A stretch of DNA of 39,584 bases from the NCBI RefSeq assembly GCF_003838195.1, contig NZ_RCBY01000051.1, positions 1 to 39,584 of the forward strand. Direction: 5' to 3'. The notes under the pieces are model-generated. The model had not been told where the DNA came from and did not search any database. It saw nothing but the letters and a program-made list of their open reading frames with translations. Made by a program: the position numbers and the translations under genes. This document shows, piece by piece, positions 15,515-26,978 of the stretch (positions are counted from its first letter, which is position 1; each line of letters starts with the position of its first letter). Source of the stretch: Okeania hirsuta (GTDB taxonomy: Bacteria; Cyanobacteriota; Cyanobacteriia; Cyanobacteriales; Microcoleaceae).

Positions 15515-18500
15515 TCAATAACCACCACCGCTCAATATATCTCCAACAGCTTTACCTTCTAGTATACTAACCGCCCCTTCTAATAGCTTATCTTCGATAT
15601 ATGGTTTGGTAAAGTAACCCTTTGCACCCAACTCAAATGCCATTTCCATGTGTTTTTTTGCTCCACGAGATGTCAACATCGCCACAGGTAAAGTATTCAA
15701 ATGAGAATCTTTTTGCATCCGAGATAATAACTCGAAACCATCCATCCGAGGCATTTCAATATCACAAAATACCAAATCACACGGTAAACCTGCACGCATT
15801 TTTTCCCAGGCATCCTTACCATCCCTTGCTTGTTCAACTCGATAACCAGCTTTACTAAACGTCATTGATAACAATTCACGAACTGTAATTGAGTCATCAA
15901 CAATTAATACTGTTAACTCACTCTTTTGCTGTACAGGTAAAGATGCCTCATCTTCTTCGCTAGATGACCACATATTACCCTCATCTCGGCGTAGTCTTCC
16001 TGTTGCTAAGTTAATTAATTCAATGACATCCGCGATCGCGACAATATTACCATCCCCTAAAACTGTTGCTCCAGCAATACCGATAGGTTTAGGTATCGGA
16101 CCCTCTAATTGTTTAATTACAATTTCCTTCTGTTGTTCTAAAACTTGATCGACTTGCACCGCCAAAAATATGCCAGCAGAAGCAGAGCGCAAAACAACAA
16201 TTGAAATCATATCTTCCTCGGCATTAATACCATACACATTACCGCGACGGAGATGACGATTATAAACAAGCAGCTCTCGTAAGTGACGGAAAGGCAACTT
16301 TGATCCACGCCATTCTATATAGTATTGCCCATTTTCTTCTGCTTTAACTTCCTCCTTAGACACTTTAATCATATCCTCTACCCCATCCATCGGAAAAGCA
16401 ATCCAAGAGCGATCGCTAATACAACATAATGCTTTTGAGATACTCAAAGTCAGAGGTAAGCGAATTGTAAATATTGTACCCTTACCAATAGTAGAGTCAA
16501 TAGAAATAGTACCTCGAATTTCGGTTAAATTAGTTTTCACCACATCTAACCCAACTCCACGACCTGAAAAATTATCAGCCTTATCTTTTGTACTAAAACC
16601 CGGATGAAAGAGCAAATCATAAACATCAATGTTAGACATCCCTTTAGCTTGTTGTTGAGTAATTAGACCTTTTTCTATCGCTTTCTTCTTGACTTTTTCG
16701 GCATTAATTCCCGCTCCATTATCTGCCACCGAAATCACCGTTTGATTACCTTGGTGAAAAGCACGAATTGTGATTTTACCTTGACGAGACTTACCTGCTG
16801 CTAGACGTTGTTGAGGTGTTTCAACTCCATGAGTTATGGCATTATTAATTAGATGCTTCATTGGGTCAGAAAGCTTATCCTGAATCATTTTATCAATTAA
16901 GGTCTCTTTCCCTTCTACCTGTAAATTCACCTCTTTGCCACATTCCATTGAAATGTCTCGCACAGCACGAGGTAATAGTTGTACTGTTTGAGAAAATGGT
17001 ATCATTCTTGCCTTGTTTAACCCCTCTTGTAGTTGAGTTGTCACCTGTCGGAGTATACGAGTTACTTTTTCTGCGTCATCAACCAGAAATTCAATGTCAG
17101 AAGAAGACTCTCGTACTCGGACTATATATTCTATGGTTTCCTGAGCCAATAAATGGAAAGGGGTGAAGTTTTCCACCCGGTCAAGATCGAGAGAGTCTTT
17201 AAACCCTTTTTGTGCTACTTTTACCACCGTACTTTCGGGCACTGTAGTAGTAGAATGATGTCCTTGACGATTGTCCCAAATTGCTCTTTCTAAAAGTGTT
17301 TTTTCATACAAGTCGTGCATTCGTTGTCCAGCATCACTGAGTAGCATTACCTGATGGAGCAGGTTATCTAGAAACTGGCGCATTCGTTCTTGACCTTGTT
17401 CTAAACTATTACGATTGACTACTAGTTCACCTACTAAGTTACTGAGATTATCTAGTTGCTTTGCAGGTACTTTGACTGTTTGTTCTGGAGGGCGTCTATT
17501 TCGGCGAGGAGTATTAGTAGTAGAAACCCCACTAGATTTATAAGTATCTATATTAGGAGTTTCTAATAATTTATCTAAGTCACTAAAGGGATCTTCTTCT
17601 GGTAGTTTTTTTGTGATACTGGCAGCTTTATGGATAGGAGGAGTTTTTTCTACAACTGCTATATTTGATTTGAGTTTTGAATTAATTTCTGTACCATTTA
17701 ATAGTTTTTCTAGTTGTACAAAAATATTATAATTATTATCTAATTTTTCTCCATTTAGTATTGCTTCTAATTCAATAAATTCATATTCTTCTGATTCTAT
17801 TTGATTTTTAGCTGTTAATTGTTGATTTTTTTCTGACTCTAGAGAAGTTGTTTCACTCACTACATCTTCTAACAACTTATTTAAGTCTACCGTTTCATCT
17901 ACAGTTTCATGGTTTTCTACGGTAGGCCACAAATCTTCTATATTTACTGAAATTTCTGAATTTTCTTGAGGTTCATTATCGCTCTCAATTAAATTATCTA
18001 ATGATTCATTAGAATCTAAGTTAATAAAATCTAGGTTTGGATCGTCGAATAAACTATTCAAATCATTGTTATCATCTTCCCAGTTTATCTGCTCCACATT
18101 GATTGATTTTTGTGAGTCTGACAAATCTACATCTTCTCGATCAAATCCTTTGGAAAAACTGGATGTCAAATCATCTGATTCTATTTGATTTTCTTGTTGT
18201 TCATTTACTGTGTCTAAATCTTCAAACAGTGCTTCTAAATCGGCTACTTTTGAGTTTAAATCATTTTTGGTTTGAATTTGGCTTTGATTATTTTCTACTT
18301 TTACATCATTTTTAATTTTTTTCCCTTCATCTTGGATTCCCAATAAATCACTAAAATCTTCATCTACCTGATATTTTTGGTTTATTTTTTTAGAAATTGA
18401 TTTGATATTTTTTTGCAGATTATTTTTGGGTAAATCCACTTGTAAATCCCTGTCATTTTCAGAGTTTTTTACATCTTCTAATGCTGCTAAATCTCCCTGA

Positions 18501-19906
18501 TTTATAGCATTGAATAGGTCATCCAAATCTTCTGTCTGTTTTGCTTTACTATTATCTAGTTTTAAGTTAGTATTTTGCTTGTTAACATTACTCTGATTTT
18601 GTAGTGTCTTTTCTGTACTTTTACTAAACAAATCTGACAAATCTTCGTCTACTGGAGTTAAAAATTTAAATTCATTGTGATTTTTAATTTTGGATGATTG
18701 TACAACTTCATTAACATCAAATAATAAGTCAGACAAATCACCAGAATCATCCCTCTCAATTTCAGATATTTTTAACTCCCCTCCTTCCACATTACCTTTA
18801 TCTAGTATTTCTTCTTCTTCCCAACTAGAGTCTAGTTCTGGTGTTTCTCCTTCAAATAAATCTGCTAAACTATTTAGTTCTGTTACTCCAACTTCTGGTC
18901 CTTGCCTTACTTCTTGTTTATCTCCTATTAAGTCATAGTTATTATTATCTATATCCCTAGCTTCTAAGCTATTAAACCAGTCATTTATAGACTCTTTTTT
19001 TTGAGTTAATATATCATTTTTGTTGTTTATTCTCTCATTAATATTAGTTTGGTTCTGTTGATTTTTTGTTTCATTTAACATATCTATTTCACCTATATTT
19101 TTGTTTATATATTCTGCGTTTTTCGTTAAAGTTTTTAAATTTTCATCTATCACTATTTCTTGCTCTCGATTATCTCTAATTAATTCTTGAGCTTGTTTCA
19201 AATTTTTAATTATGTTATGAGCAAGAGTATAGTATGTATTTTCCGTGTTAGCGATAGCTTTTTTAATCGCCTCTATTAATTTCAACCAATTTGATGACAC
19301 ATGTTCTTGTCTGCCCTGACCTGCTAAAAAATCACATATATTTTTCAATTTATTCCTTGTACTGGCATCATCATTTTGCTTGAATAAAAGCAACATTTCT
19401 CGCATTTTTTCTGAGACTTCTGCCATAAAAAAACTTTGTTTGTCAACATTTAATTCTGGTATTTTTCCTATAGTTATTCCGTGAGTTTCTCCTGCTAAAT
19501 CATCTAGATGTTCTTCTAACTCTTGAAATACCGGCTCTAATTTTTCTAGTTTAGTTTTTTCTTCCTTTTCTGTTAAACCAGAGTTGGAAAGTTGTTCTAA
19601 TAAGTCTTGTAAAGTATCTAAAACACTTAAATATAAAGATTCTAATTTATTATCTACTTTAATGGAAGTTTCTCTCAGGATTTTAAAACTATCTTCTAAT
19701 CTATGAGCAATATTTCGTACACTATTAATTTCTAACATAGCAGCCCCACCTTTAACAGAATGAGCCGCTCTAAATAATTCGTTTAATAGTTCTCGATCTG
19801 CTATAGTATTTGGTAAGTTTAATATTCCATGTTCTATAGTATTGAAGTGGTCTTTTGCCTCCTCAATAAAATAGCCCATAATTTTTTGTGTTTGTTCTGT
19901 TTGCAT
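15515..19906 (-). CDS. hmpE: CheA-type hybrid histidine kinase with C-terminal receiver (HmpE/PilL-like)
   Basis: About 1463 residues. N-terminal HPt domain with the phospho-acceptor His in FRAAHSVKGGAAMLE (His about 49). A very long acidic linker rich in Asp, Glu, Asn and Ser follows (about 280-850). Then the CheA core: dimerisation segment VPAKQLDNLSNLVGELVVNR, ATP-binding lobe with NNAITHGVETP, VADNGAGIN and GRGVGLDVVKTN, a CheW-like domain, and a receiver domain with VDDS and the phospho-acceptor Asp in LVFCDIEMPRMDG. The ATG at 19904-19906 is preferred over the TTG at 19945 because relatives begin close to QRIMGYFIEEAKDH. It is the last gene of the hmp cluster; by homology it phosphorylates HmpB and the PatA-type regulator to set pilus activity. 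Confidence 0.92.
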   Translation of the reverse strand: MQTEQTQKIMGYFIEEAKDHFNTIEHGILNLPNTIADRELLNELFRAAHSVKGGAAMLEINSVRNIAHRLEDSFKILRETSIKVDNKLESLYLSVLDTLQDLLEQLSNSGLTEKEEKTKLEKLEPVFQELEEHLDDLAGETHGITIGKIPELNVDKQSFFMAEVSEKMREMLLLFKQNDDASTRNKLKNICDFLAGQGRQEHVSSNWLKLIEAIKKAIANTENTYYTLAHNIIKNLKQAQELIRDNREQEIVIDENLKTLTKNAEYINKNIGEIDMLNETKNQQNQTNINERINNKNDILTQKKESINDWFNSLEARDIDNNNYDLIGDKQEVRQGPEVGVTELNSLADLFEGETPELDSSWEEEEILDKGNVEGGELKISEIERDDSGDLSDLLFDVNEVVQSSKIKNHNEFKFLTPVDEDLSDLFSKSTEKTLQNQSNVNKQNTNLKLDNSKAKQTEDLDDLFNAINQGDLAALEDVKNSENDRDLQVDLPKNNLQKNIKSISKKINQKYQVDEDFSDLLGIQDEGKKIKNDVKVENNQSQIQTKNDLNSKVADLEALFEDLDTVNEQQENQIESDDLTSSFSKGFDREDVDLSDSQKSINVEQINWEDDNNDLNSLFDDPNLDFINLDSNESLDNLIESDNEPQENSEISVNIEDLWPTVENHETVDETVDLNKLLEDVVSETTSLESEKNQQLTAKNQIESEEYEFIELEAILNGEKLDNNYNIFVQLEKLLNGTEINSKLKSNIAVVEKTPPIHKAASITKKLPEEDPFSDLDKLLETPNIDTYKSSGVSTTNTPRRNRRPPEQTVKVPAKQLDNLSNLVGELVVNRNSLEQGQERMRQFLDNLLHQVMLLSDAGQRMHDLYEKTLLERAIWDNRQGHHSTTTVPESTVVKVAQKGFKDSLDLDRVENFTPFHLLAQETIEYIVRVRESSSDIEFLVDDAEKVTRILRQVTTQLQEGLNKARMIPFSQTVQLLPRAVRDISMECGKEVNLQVEGKETLIDKMIQDKLSDPMKHLINNAITHGVETPQQRLAAGKSRQGKITIRAFHQGNQTVISVADNGAGINAEKVKKKAIEKGLITQQQAKGMSNIDVYDLLFHPGFSTKDKADNFSGRGVGLDVVKTNLTEIRGTISIDSTIGKGTIFTIRLPLTLSISKALCCISDRSWIAFPMDGVEDMIKVSKEEVKAEENGQYYIEWRGSKLPFRHLRELLVYNRHLRRGNVYGINAEEDMISIVVLRSASAGIFLAVQVDQVLEQQKEIVIKQLEGPIPKPIGIAGATVLGDGNIVAIADVIELINLATGRLRRDEGNMWSSSEEDEASLPVQQKSELTVLIVDDSITVRELLSMTFSKAGYRVEQARDGKDAWEKMRAGLPCDLVFCDIEMPRMDGFELLSRMQKDSHLNTLPVAMLTSRGAKKHMEMAFELGAKGYFTKPYIEDKLLEGAVSILEGKAVGDILSGGGY

Positions 19907-20024
19907 ATTTTTTATAGTTCTGGATTCAACGGGATATTTTTTCAACTACTAACTTTTGTTTTGCATCGATTGAAAAATATGCTGATAATTTATTTGTTCA
20001 CATACGTTCATTAATATTTTGACT

Positions 20025-23000
20025 TTATTGATCTGCTGGATCTACTCGGAAACGTTCTACTGAAGTCAATAAATCTCGAGCAATACCCACTAAATTTTGT
20101 AGCGAGCTATAAACTCGTTGAGATTCTTGAGAAGTTTCTTGAGCTGTCAATTCTACTGCCTGCATCACCTTTGATACTGATTGAGCCACTTCATTTTGTT
20201 CTACTGTATCTGCAGCGATAGAACGTACTAACACATCAATTCTTGTTGTAACTTGAACAATATCTTCCAGAGACTGCTTTGCTTCCTCTGCCAACTCCGT
20301 TCCTTTAATAACATGCTGAGTTGCTTCTTCCATTCCAGTCATCACCCCTCCTGTTTCAGTTTGAATTTGCATCACTGTGTGTTCTATATTCTTAGATTCT
20401 TTAGCTGATTTATCTGCTAACTGTCTGACTTCATCTGCTACTACTGCAAATCCTTTGCCTGCTTCTCCTGCCCTAGCTGCTTCAATACTGGCATTCAATG
20501 CCAACAGGTTTGTGCGAGAGGCAATACTAGAAATTGAACCTACAATCTTAGAGATTTCCTGGGTAAACTCTGATAAACGCTTCACTCTTCGAGTTGCATC
20601 TGCCACACCTTCTCTGATTTGCAAAATACCAGCTACGGTACGGTCTACTGTCTCCCCTCCTTTCAATGCTAAAGCTGCTGCAGACCTTGCTACATCTTCA
20701 GTTTCGCGAGCGTTTTCAGCCACCCTTTGAATAGCATCGGTCATTACTTGCACAGACTGTAGAGTCGCTGCCAACTCTTCTGCTTGTCGCAAAGCATCTG
20801 TAGATAAACCTTGAGCAAAAGTCGCACTATCCATAGAACCCCTACTCACTTTTTGAGCAGCTTCTTTTACCTGATGTACAATTTCCCGCAAATTTTGAAT
20901 TGTTAAATTAAACGAATCTGCTACTGCTCCCAACACATCAGCTGTAACTTCTGCACTAACAGTTAAATCTCCACGAGCTGCTCCTTCTACATCATCTAGT
21001 AAACGAATCACCTGCCTTTGTAAGTCTTCTTTGGCTTGTTCATTTTCTTCTGCCTTCCTTTGAGCATCGGTGTAAGTTGCCTGAATAACCTTAGCCATGT
21101 GGTTAAACTTGGCAGCAAGTTTGCCAAATTCATCTTCTGAATAAACTGTTGCTCTAGCTTTTAAGTTGCCGTCAGCAATAATATCGAATTGAGTATGTAA
21201 ATCTTTGTTAGCTCTTTCTATTTGCTTTGTTGTGAGACTACCAAGACCATAAGCAGTTAAAAAGCTACTGATTCCTGCGATACCTGTCATAATCCAACCA
21301 GTGCCACGCAAATAAGAAATTACTTCTGTTTTTTGTTCTTGATACGCTCTGTAGGAAACAACATTACTGACAAAAGCTACTACAATTAAGGATACTAGTC
21401 CTGTTCCTATGGCTGTGTATAGTTGTTTTGTAGATAGTGAAGCATTTTCCCAGAATGCCAACCCACCTTGTTCAACCATTACAGTTGTATCTACTGCCTC
21501 TCCTTTAATTTTACTGAAGGTTGGGAGTTGATTATCTATTGGGATAGTTTCTTCATTATCAATTGCGCTACGATCAGTTCTGTTGTCAAACAAGGCTCCT
21601 GTTGTACCACCTACCACCATTCCTGTGTCCATTGCTTCTATATTATTAGATGCTGCAGTACTCATATCGGGAGCTGTCATATCGGTCGGCATTTCCATCT
21701 CATCAGTTAGAGACTCATACTCTTCAAAATCACCAAATTCATCATCTTCTAGAAAACCATTTGCTTTTCTACCTTTAGTATTTCCTTCTTCATCTATATC
21801 AAAAGCTTCGCTGAATCCTGCTTCATCAAATTCATTGATCTCAAAACTATCCAGTTTTTCTGTTACTCCTGTACCTACATCTTCTATATTATTCCATTGA
21901 TTATATAATCCGTCTTCTAATTCATCTATTCCATCACTTATTTCACTTATTTCACTTATTCCACTAATATCTTCAGTTTCTTCCCATCCGAAACTATTAT
22001 TATTTCCCGTCAACAAAGTAGCTTTATCTAAACTTGAAAAATTATGGTTATGGTTTTTATCTTCCGTTTCTGGAGTTATTCGTAAATGAGAATTACTGCT
22101 TTTTATGTTATTTGTTTCTCCAGTAATCATCCCTTCTGAATTATCTAAAATTTCATCTATTACGTTCTCAAAATCATCATTAAGTTCATCTAAGTCTAAG
22201 TCTTCTATTCGATGATCTATTTCTAAATCTGAATAATTTTTTATATCTTCATACTTTGTTCTGTCATCTTCTGCTATTTCTTCTTGCTGCTTTTTCCAAA
22301 TTTCATCTAAGTCTTCATTCAAAGTAAACTCTGAGATTTTTTCAGATATATTTTCTCGGCCATCACTACTATTTAAAACAGCATCATTTAGCAAATTTTT
22401 GGTTTCTTTATTATTTTCTATAGGTAACTGATATTCTAATTCTTGGTCATTTTCACCAAAAGGTTCTTCATATTTTGTGAAATCAGATAACTCTTCTACA
22501 TATTCATCTTTTTGATTAGTAAGATTACTATTTGTACTAAAAGGGTTATTTTCTTCATCTGTCAGTTCCAAATCATCTATATCTTCCAAATATAATTTAT
22601 CAAATTGATCAAAGTCAAAATTTTCTTTTATTAATTCATCGTTATTTTCATCCAGAAATAGTTCTTTTTCCGTAATATTTTCCAAGTCTTTTGCATCTAA
22701 TTCTAGGCTGTTTTTATCCAGAAATAATTCTTTGTTTGCTATAGATTTTTGAGAGTTATAAATCTCTTCTTCCATAGCCACTTCATCCAGATTTTTATCA
22801 AAGTTAATATCTTCTATAAATTCTTCTGATTCACTAGTAGTGGGATTATTTGTAATAAATCCTTTACTATCACTTATACCTTGTTGAGCATAGCTAATAA
22901 AATCTGGGTCGTCAGTTAGGTCTAATACCGAATGATATTGCTCTGTTGCCACATCATATTGATGGAGTCCATAACAATATATATGACCACAAAGAAGACG

Positions 23001-23132
23001 AGCACTAGGGTCTTCTGGATAATCCTGAATTAAGTTATAAACTAAAGCTGCTGCTTCTTCATAATTACCCTGACTGTAGGCATCTTCTACTTTTTGATAA
23101 TCTTGTAAAAAGTCTGTGCTGGATGATGTCAT
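20025..23132 (-). CDS. hmpD: Methyl-accepting chemotaxis protein (HmpD/PilJ-like)
   Basis: 1035 residues. TPR-like helices at the N terminus (about 10-90), then about 450 residues of acidic low-complexity sequence. Two membrane helices (about 565-590 and 608-632) are separated by only about 20 residues, so there is no periplasmic ligand domain. A HAMP domain follows ([13 protein letters not shown]), a second HAMP-like unit ([15 protein letters not shown]), and the signalling hairpin with [20 protein letters not shown] and [13 protein letters not shown] (about 868-900). No GAF domain is present, unlike the phototaxis receptor PixJ. The ATG has GAGAGGGA a few bases upstream. Nature of the input signal unknown; signals are likely intracellular or reach it through protein partners. 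Confidence 0.93.
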   Translation of the reverse strand: MTSSSTDFLQDYQKVEDAYSQGNYEEAAALVYNLIQDYPEDPSARLLCGHIYCYGLHQYDVATEQYHSVLDLTDDPDFISYAQQGISDSKGFITNNPTTSESEEFIEDINFDKNLDEVAMEEEIYNSQKSIANKELFLDKNSLELDAKDLENITEKELFLDENNDELIKENFDFDQFDKLYLEDIDDLELTDEENNPFSTNSNLTNQKDEYVEELSDFTKYEEPFGENDQELEYQLPIENNKETKNLLNDAVLNSSDGRENISEKISEFTLNEDLDEIWKKQQEEIAEDDRTKYEDIKNYSDLEIDHRIEDLDLDELNDDFENVIDEILDNSEGMITGETNNIKSSNSHLRITPETEDKNHNHNFSSLDKATLLTGNNNSFGWEETEDISGISEISEISDGIDELEDGLYNQWNNIEDVGTGVTEKLDSFEINEFDEAGFSEAFDIDEEGNTKGRKANGFLEDDEFGDFEEYESLTDEMEMPTDMTAPDMSTAASNNIEAMDTGMVVGGTTGALFDNRTDRSAIDNEETIPIDNQLPTFSKIKGEAVDTTVMVEQGGLAFWENASLSTKQLYTAIGTGLVSLIVVAFVSNVVSYRAYQEQKTEVISYLRGTGWIMTGIAGISSFLTAYGLGSLTTKQIERANKDLHTQFDIIADGNLKARATVYSEDEFGKLAAKFNHMAKVIQATYTDAQRKAEENEQAKEDLQRQVIRLLDDVEGAARGDLTVSAEVTADVLGAVADSFNLTIQNLREIVHQVKEAAQKVSRGSMDSATFAQGLSTDALRQAEELAATLQSVQVMTDAIQRVAENARETEDVARSAAALALKGGETVDRTVAGILQIREGVADATRRVKRLSEFTQEISKIVGSISSIASRTNLLALNASIEAARAGEAGKGFAVVADEVRQLADKSAKESKNIEHTVMQIQTETGGVMTGMEEATQHVIKGTELAEEAKQSLEDIVQVTTRIDVLVRSIAADTVEQNEVAQSVSKVMQAVELTAQETSQESQRVYSSLQNLVGIARDLLTSVERFRVDPADQ

Positions 23133-23278
23133 GCTGTCCCTCTCTCAATATAATTTTATTATTTTTTAGTTTTTTAATTTTATTGTTGACGGAATTGGGA
23201 ATCAGCCTCAGTCAGAAATTTTAATATATAAACAACTCAATCAAACAATTATGTTGACTTACCAATTTTGACTTTTAT

Positions 23279-23797
23279 TTAGGCTGCCCATCGAGCCGAA
23301 CGAATAATTGCTTCTTGATCCAGTAATCTTAAAACCTGTTCTCCCTTTTCATCAAAAATCCACTCTCCTTTTAAAAAGGGAGCCATGCCATCTGCAATAT
23401 TTGTGGACATTTTTAGCTTCTTTTCGTCAAGCCACTCCATTTCCACGATTCGTTCAACTGCTAATCCTAATATAGTGTCTTGGTCTTCTACTGCAATTAC
23501 AGGAATCTCAGATTTATCTGTATTGATTGGGATTTGATCTCCGAGGAATTGACCTAAATCGGCTACCCAAATTACTCGTCCCCTTAAATTTATCGTACCT
23601 AAAAGTAAAGGAGAAACATTTGGAATTACTGTAATACCTTCTGGAGATTGAGAGATAACCTCTCGAATATCCATTGCTGGTAAAGCGAACTCATTGCCTG
23701 AAGGTAGATAAAATCGCAGATGAAGTTCTCCTTCAGGATTTTCTAGTTCTTGAATCCCCGTACCTTGGCCTGGTAAAAAGTCTTGATTTCCAACCAT
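23279..23797 (-). CDS. hmpC: CheW-like adaptor (HmpC/PilI-like)
   Basis: 172 residues forming one CheW domain: LHLRFYLPSGNEFALPAMDIREVI, SPLLLGTINLRGRVIWVADL and IPVIAVEDQDTILGLAVERIVEM. CheW proteins couple receptor and CheA kinase in signalling arrays. The ATG at 23795-23797 (MVGNQDFLPGQG) is chosen over the TTG at 23809 because it gives the N terminus I know from cyanobacterial homologues and lies 16 bases after hmpB. The C terminus ends in IIRSARWAA, also typical of this subgroup. Confidence 0.93.
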   Translation of the reverse strand: MVGNQDFLPGQGTGIQELENPEGELHLRFYLPSGNEFALPAMDIREVISQSPEGITVIPNVSPLLLGTINLRGRVIWVADLGQFLGDQIPINTDKSEIPVIAVEDQDTILGLAVERIVEMEWLDEKKLKMSTNIADGMAPFLKGEWIFDEKGEQVLRLLDQEAIIRSARWAA

Positions 23798-23813
23798 AGT
23801 TTTGAACAATTTC

Positions 23814-24179
23814 CTATCTTCTTAACAATTGTTTAACTGTTCCTACCAGTTCTGTGGGCTGAAATGGTTTAGCAATGTAAGCATCTGCACCTTGCTTTAA
23901 GCCCCAGTAACGGTCAAATTCTTCTCCCTTAGAAGAACACATAACTACTGGAATATTCTTAGTTTTAGGATCGGATTTAATCCTCCGACAAACTTCATAC
24001 CCGTTCATTCTTGGCATCACAATATCTAGTACCACTATATCTGGTTTAGTATTCTTAAGTCGTCCCAAAGCTTCTACTCCATCATTAGCTACAGTAACTG
24101 CTAATCCACTATTTTTGAGAAGTTGGGAAATCATTTCTCTTTGGGTAACGCTATCTTCTACAACTAGAACTTTACTCAT
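23814..24179 (-). CDS. hmpB: CheY-like response regulator (HmpB/PilH-like)
   Basis: 121-residue stand-alone receiver. The acidic pocket is VVEDS (about 6-10), the phospho-acceptor Asp lies in VVLDIVMPRMNG (about 53), the switch residue in VVMCSSKGE and the conserved Lys in YIAKPF. No output domain. Length and the KGEEFDRYWGLKQGAD stretch match the PilH/HmpB group. By homology it accepts phosphate from HmpE and adjusts type IV pilus motility. It starts the tight hmpB-hmpC pair; hmpA lies 646 bases upstream on the same strand. Confidence 0.94.
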   Translation of the reverse strand: MSKVLVVEDSVTQREMISQLLKNSGLAVTVANDGVEALGRLKNTKPDIVVLDIVMPRMNGYEVCRRIKSDPKTKNIPVVMCSSKGEEFDRYWGLKQGADAYIAKPFQPTELVGTVKQLLRR

Positions 24180-24825
24180 TTTTTTCTACCTGATAGCTTT
24201 GGTTTGGATTTATGGATAATTAAAACATATATATTTATTAACATTTTCTAGATTGGCTTTTTGCCCTAGCTGAATTAATTTAGATTTATAACCAGCAATA
24301 AATATCTATTTGGTTCAAAATTTAACTTTTTGGTAAATCTGATTTATGATCACAGTATTGGTATTTATTAACTGGTTTTATCTACTTAATAAGTGAGTTT
24401 TTTGCTATAATAATCACCTAGATAGGTGTATATTTAGCTATGATAGTTATGTATAAATTCAATACATATTTTATTGCATAAGATCGATATTATACTTTAA
24501 TTTGACAACTTAATAGTGGACAATTAATCACTATTCTCTTTAGCTTAATGTAATATAGTTGAACCAGAAACTTTGTCTGTATTAAGTTCTAATATCAAGG
24601 CTTTTGGCCCGCTGACTAAAATTCAGATGGTAGCCAATGGTACTTCAAATGATATTATATTTCCTCTTGACAATCTTCTATAAAATATGTGTATATCTCT
24701 AAAATGTTTCAAATTTTCTTGTTTTTGTATTTAAGTCAAAAGTCAAATTAAATGTAAATTTTGTCATAAATATTTTCCTAACTCTAATCTCGAACAGATT
24801 ATTACTTTGATTTTCTGATTATGGA
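24180..24825. other. 646-base spacer between hmpA and hmpB
   Basis: AT-rich, with no gene or strong hairpin found and, unlike most spacers in the window, no heptamer array. Its length suggests that hmpB-E have their own promoter, separate from hmpA, but I cannot point to the boxes. Confidence 0.4.
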
Positions 24826-26049
24826 TTAAGTATTTTGAAATTTTGAAAAAGTTTTGTCAACTTGATAGTTTATGGCTATTCCTGGTCCAATGTACTGTTC
24901 TACCAACATTAGTAATTCACTTTCTCCAAAAGGCTTGGTCAAGTAGTGCGTAGCTCCAACTATTCTGGCCTTAACCCGGTCTATAAACCCTTCTATACCA
25001 GTGAGCATAATAATAGGTGTTTGACGAAATGCTGTGGAGTTACGTAGCATTGCACAAATTTCATAGCCATCTAGTTCAGGCATAGCAATATCGCATAGAA
25101 TTAAGTCTGGCTTCATCAGAAATACTTCACCTAATGCTTTGAGAGGATCGCTTAAGCTGGTTGCTTTATAACCATTCTGATTGAGAATTAATTCAACCTT
25201 TTCCCGAATAATTACATCATCATCAATACACACTACTTTCTGAATTTTTGTTTCTCGTTGTAATGGCTTTGGTTTTTTGATCGTGCTTGTTTCTGAAGAT
25301 TGATCAATTAGTTGCACTATCCCTTTTTGCACAAATGGATAAATAGCCTTGGCTACTGTTAATACATCTCTGTTTAGATATCTAGCAATTTGCTGCATAG
25401 ATGTCTGGCCATCTGACCAATTTTTTAATTTATTATATATGTGGGGTTGTAATGCTTTCTGTAACTGAGCTGGATCTGCAATGACTGGACACTGTTCAGC
25501 AGAGTGAATATATGGAGAAAACTGATTCCACTCTTGTATTTGCTTGATAATTTTGGCCAACAACGAGCTGATTTCAAAGGTTGTTAACTGAGGTGTGAGA
25601 GCTGGACTAAGATCGAAGATAAATGATCCTCGACGAAGACTTAGTAAATTAAAGAGAGTTTCACGAACCATATTATGGATAATTCCACGTCCCTGAGCTG
25701 GTGTAAGAATTCCTTTTTCCAGAAAAGCCCATAAATATCCATATTCAGGTGCATGAACAGACGCAAAAGAAGGAACTTTAATATTGTCAATCTCTTGATC
25801 TGCTTTGTAGCGACGTAAATAGTCTCTTAAACGAGATAAGCTACCCGCACTTTGGGTGGCATAGATTATTTTACCATTGAGAAAGAAGACAAACCAAGAT
25901 GGTTCTGTGGGGAAGTGGTGTTGGGGTTCGGCAACATTATTGTTAACTGATGAGCTGTAAGATTCCACAAACAGTTCACCAGTTCGCTGACCTAACTCTA
26001 TAAGTTGCAGGATGCTGCGGATATCAATTTCACTCAAATTTCCCTGCAT
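24826..26049 (-). CDS. hmpA: PATAN-domain response regulator (HmpA/PilG/PatA-like)
   Basis: 407 residues. N-terminal PATAN domain (MQGNLSEIDIRSILQLIELG, then a DUF4388-like fold with TGELFVES and GKIIYATQSAG), a middle helical region (LLSLRRGSFIFDL), and a C-terminal receiver (about 272-390) with VCIDDD, phospho-acceptor Asp in LILCDIAMPELDG, IIMLTG and YLTKPF. This order is that of PatA, PixG and PilG. These proteins act with CheY-type partners to set the polarity or activity of type IV pili; PixG-type PATAN proteins bind the PilB motor in Synechocystis. ATG at 26047-26049. It is the first gene of the hmp set on this strand and faces hmpF across a 929-base spacer. Confidence 0.92.
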   Translation of the reverse strand: MQGNLSEIDIRSILQLIELGQRTGELFVESYSSSVNNNVAEPQHHFPTEPSWFVFFLNGKIIYATQSAGSLSRLRDYLRRYKADQEIDNIKVPSFASVHAPEYGYLWAFLEKGILTPAQGRGIIHNMVRETLFNLLSLRRGSFIFDLSPALTPQLTTFEISSLLAKIIKQIQEWNQFSPYIHSAEQCPVIADPAQLQKALQPHIYNKLKNWSDGQTSMQQIARYLNRDVLTVAKAIYPFVQKGIVQLIDQSSETSTIKKPKPLQRETKIQKVVCIDDDVIIREKVELILNQNGYKATSLSDPLKALGEVFLMKPDLILCDIAMPELDGYEICAMLRNSTAFRQTPIIMLTGIEGFIDRVKARIVGATHYLTKPFGESELLMLVEQYIGPGIAINYQVDKTFSKFQNT

Positions 26050-26978
26050 GCAGCTTGTAAAATATAACTTTTGATGAACAATTTATAATATATCTAGGGA
26101 AGATTAATATACCCTCTCATTTTTTCAAAAACAAGCAAGTATTATAATCAATAAGAATAAGCTTTGAGATAGTTAATGTTATCTTAGGGAAAACTATATA
26201 AACTATACTCTTACTTGACTACTTATGTCTCAAGCGCGGATGTCTAAATATCATAAGGCATTTGTGCAGTAGTGCCAAAGTTCGATCATATCTTATAAAG
26301 TATATCGAGCTAAAGTTATATGGTATTGCTATGCTTTATGTTACCTTTACAGTTATTTTGATTTTTAAAAAAATCACAAATATGTAATTTTGGAACATAG
26401 TTTTTTACGATTATTAATTTTTAAAGTAATATATTTTCAGCTTAATACTACCTACCTATCGATTATTTCAAAGCCTAATAAGCTATAGTTATACATACGC
26501 CTTGCTTTAATATTCTACTTTAGATTCCTAACTTTTAGATATAACCTAATAAAGCAACATTTTATTAAAATATAGTTCATATAATTTTTATTACTTAAAT
26601 TAAGATTTTTGTAGATGTACAAAAATAATATATATACTTATTACTAAATTTAACAAATACAATTAATAAGTAATATAATTCTATTATATAATAATAACTA
26701 AAGAAATAAACTAGATTCTGAAAAAAAAATTTCAGTTAAAAGTATCTTGACTATACTAATGGGTTGCCTATAACCTAAAACAATAGTATCTTAATTAAAG
26801 TTAAGGAACGATAGAATACTTACGATCAACTTATATTATTGTAGTAAAACTTATAAGTAAAAAAAAATTAATATTTATTAAATTTAAGGCAGTATAGCAT
26901 ATAGTATTTGCTTTACTGGTAACATAAAAAACTACAAAAATCAAGCTTTTAGCATAGAAACCTCAAGAGGATAACATT
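26050..26978. other. 929-base divergent spacer between hmpA and hmpF
   Basis: Extremely AT-rich, with many A/T homopolymer tracts and no open frame that resembles a gene. It is free of the heptamer arrays and MITEs seen in other spacers. It must hold the divergent promoters of hmpA and hmpF; hormogonium loci of this type are under sigma-factor cascade control in Nostoc, but no such box can be assigned by eye. Confidence 0.5.

Noticed and set aside
20025-23132. Phototaxis receptor PixJ
   Set aside because: No GAF domain or bilin-binding Cys; domain order fits PilJ/HmpD.
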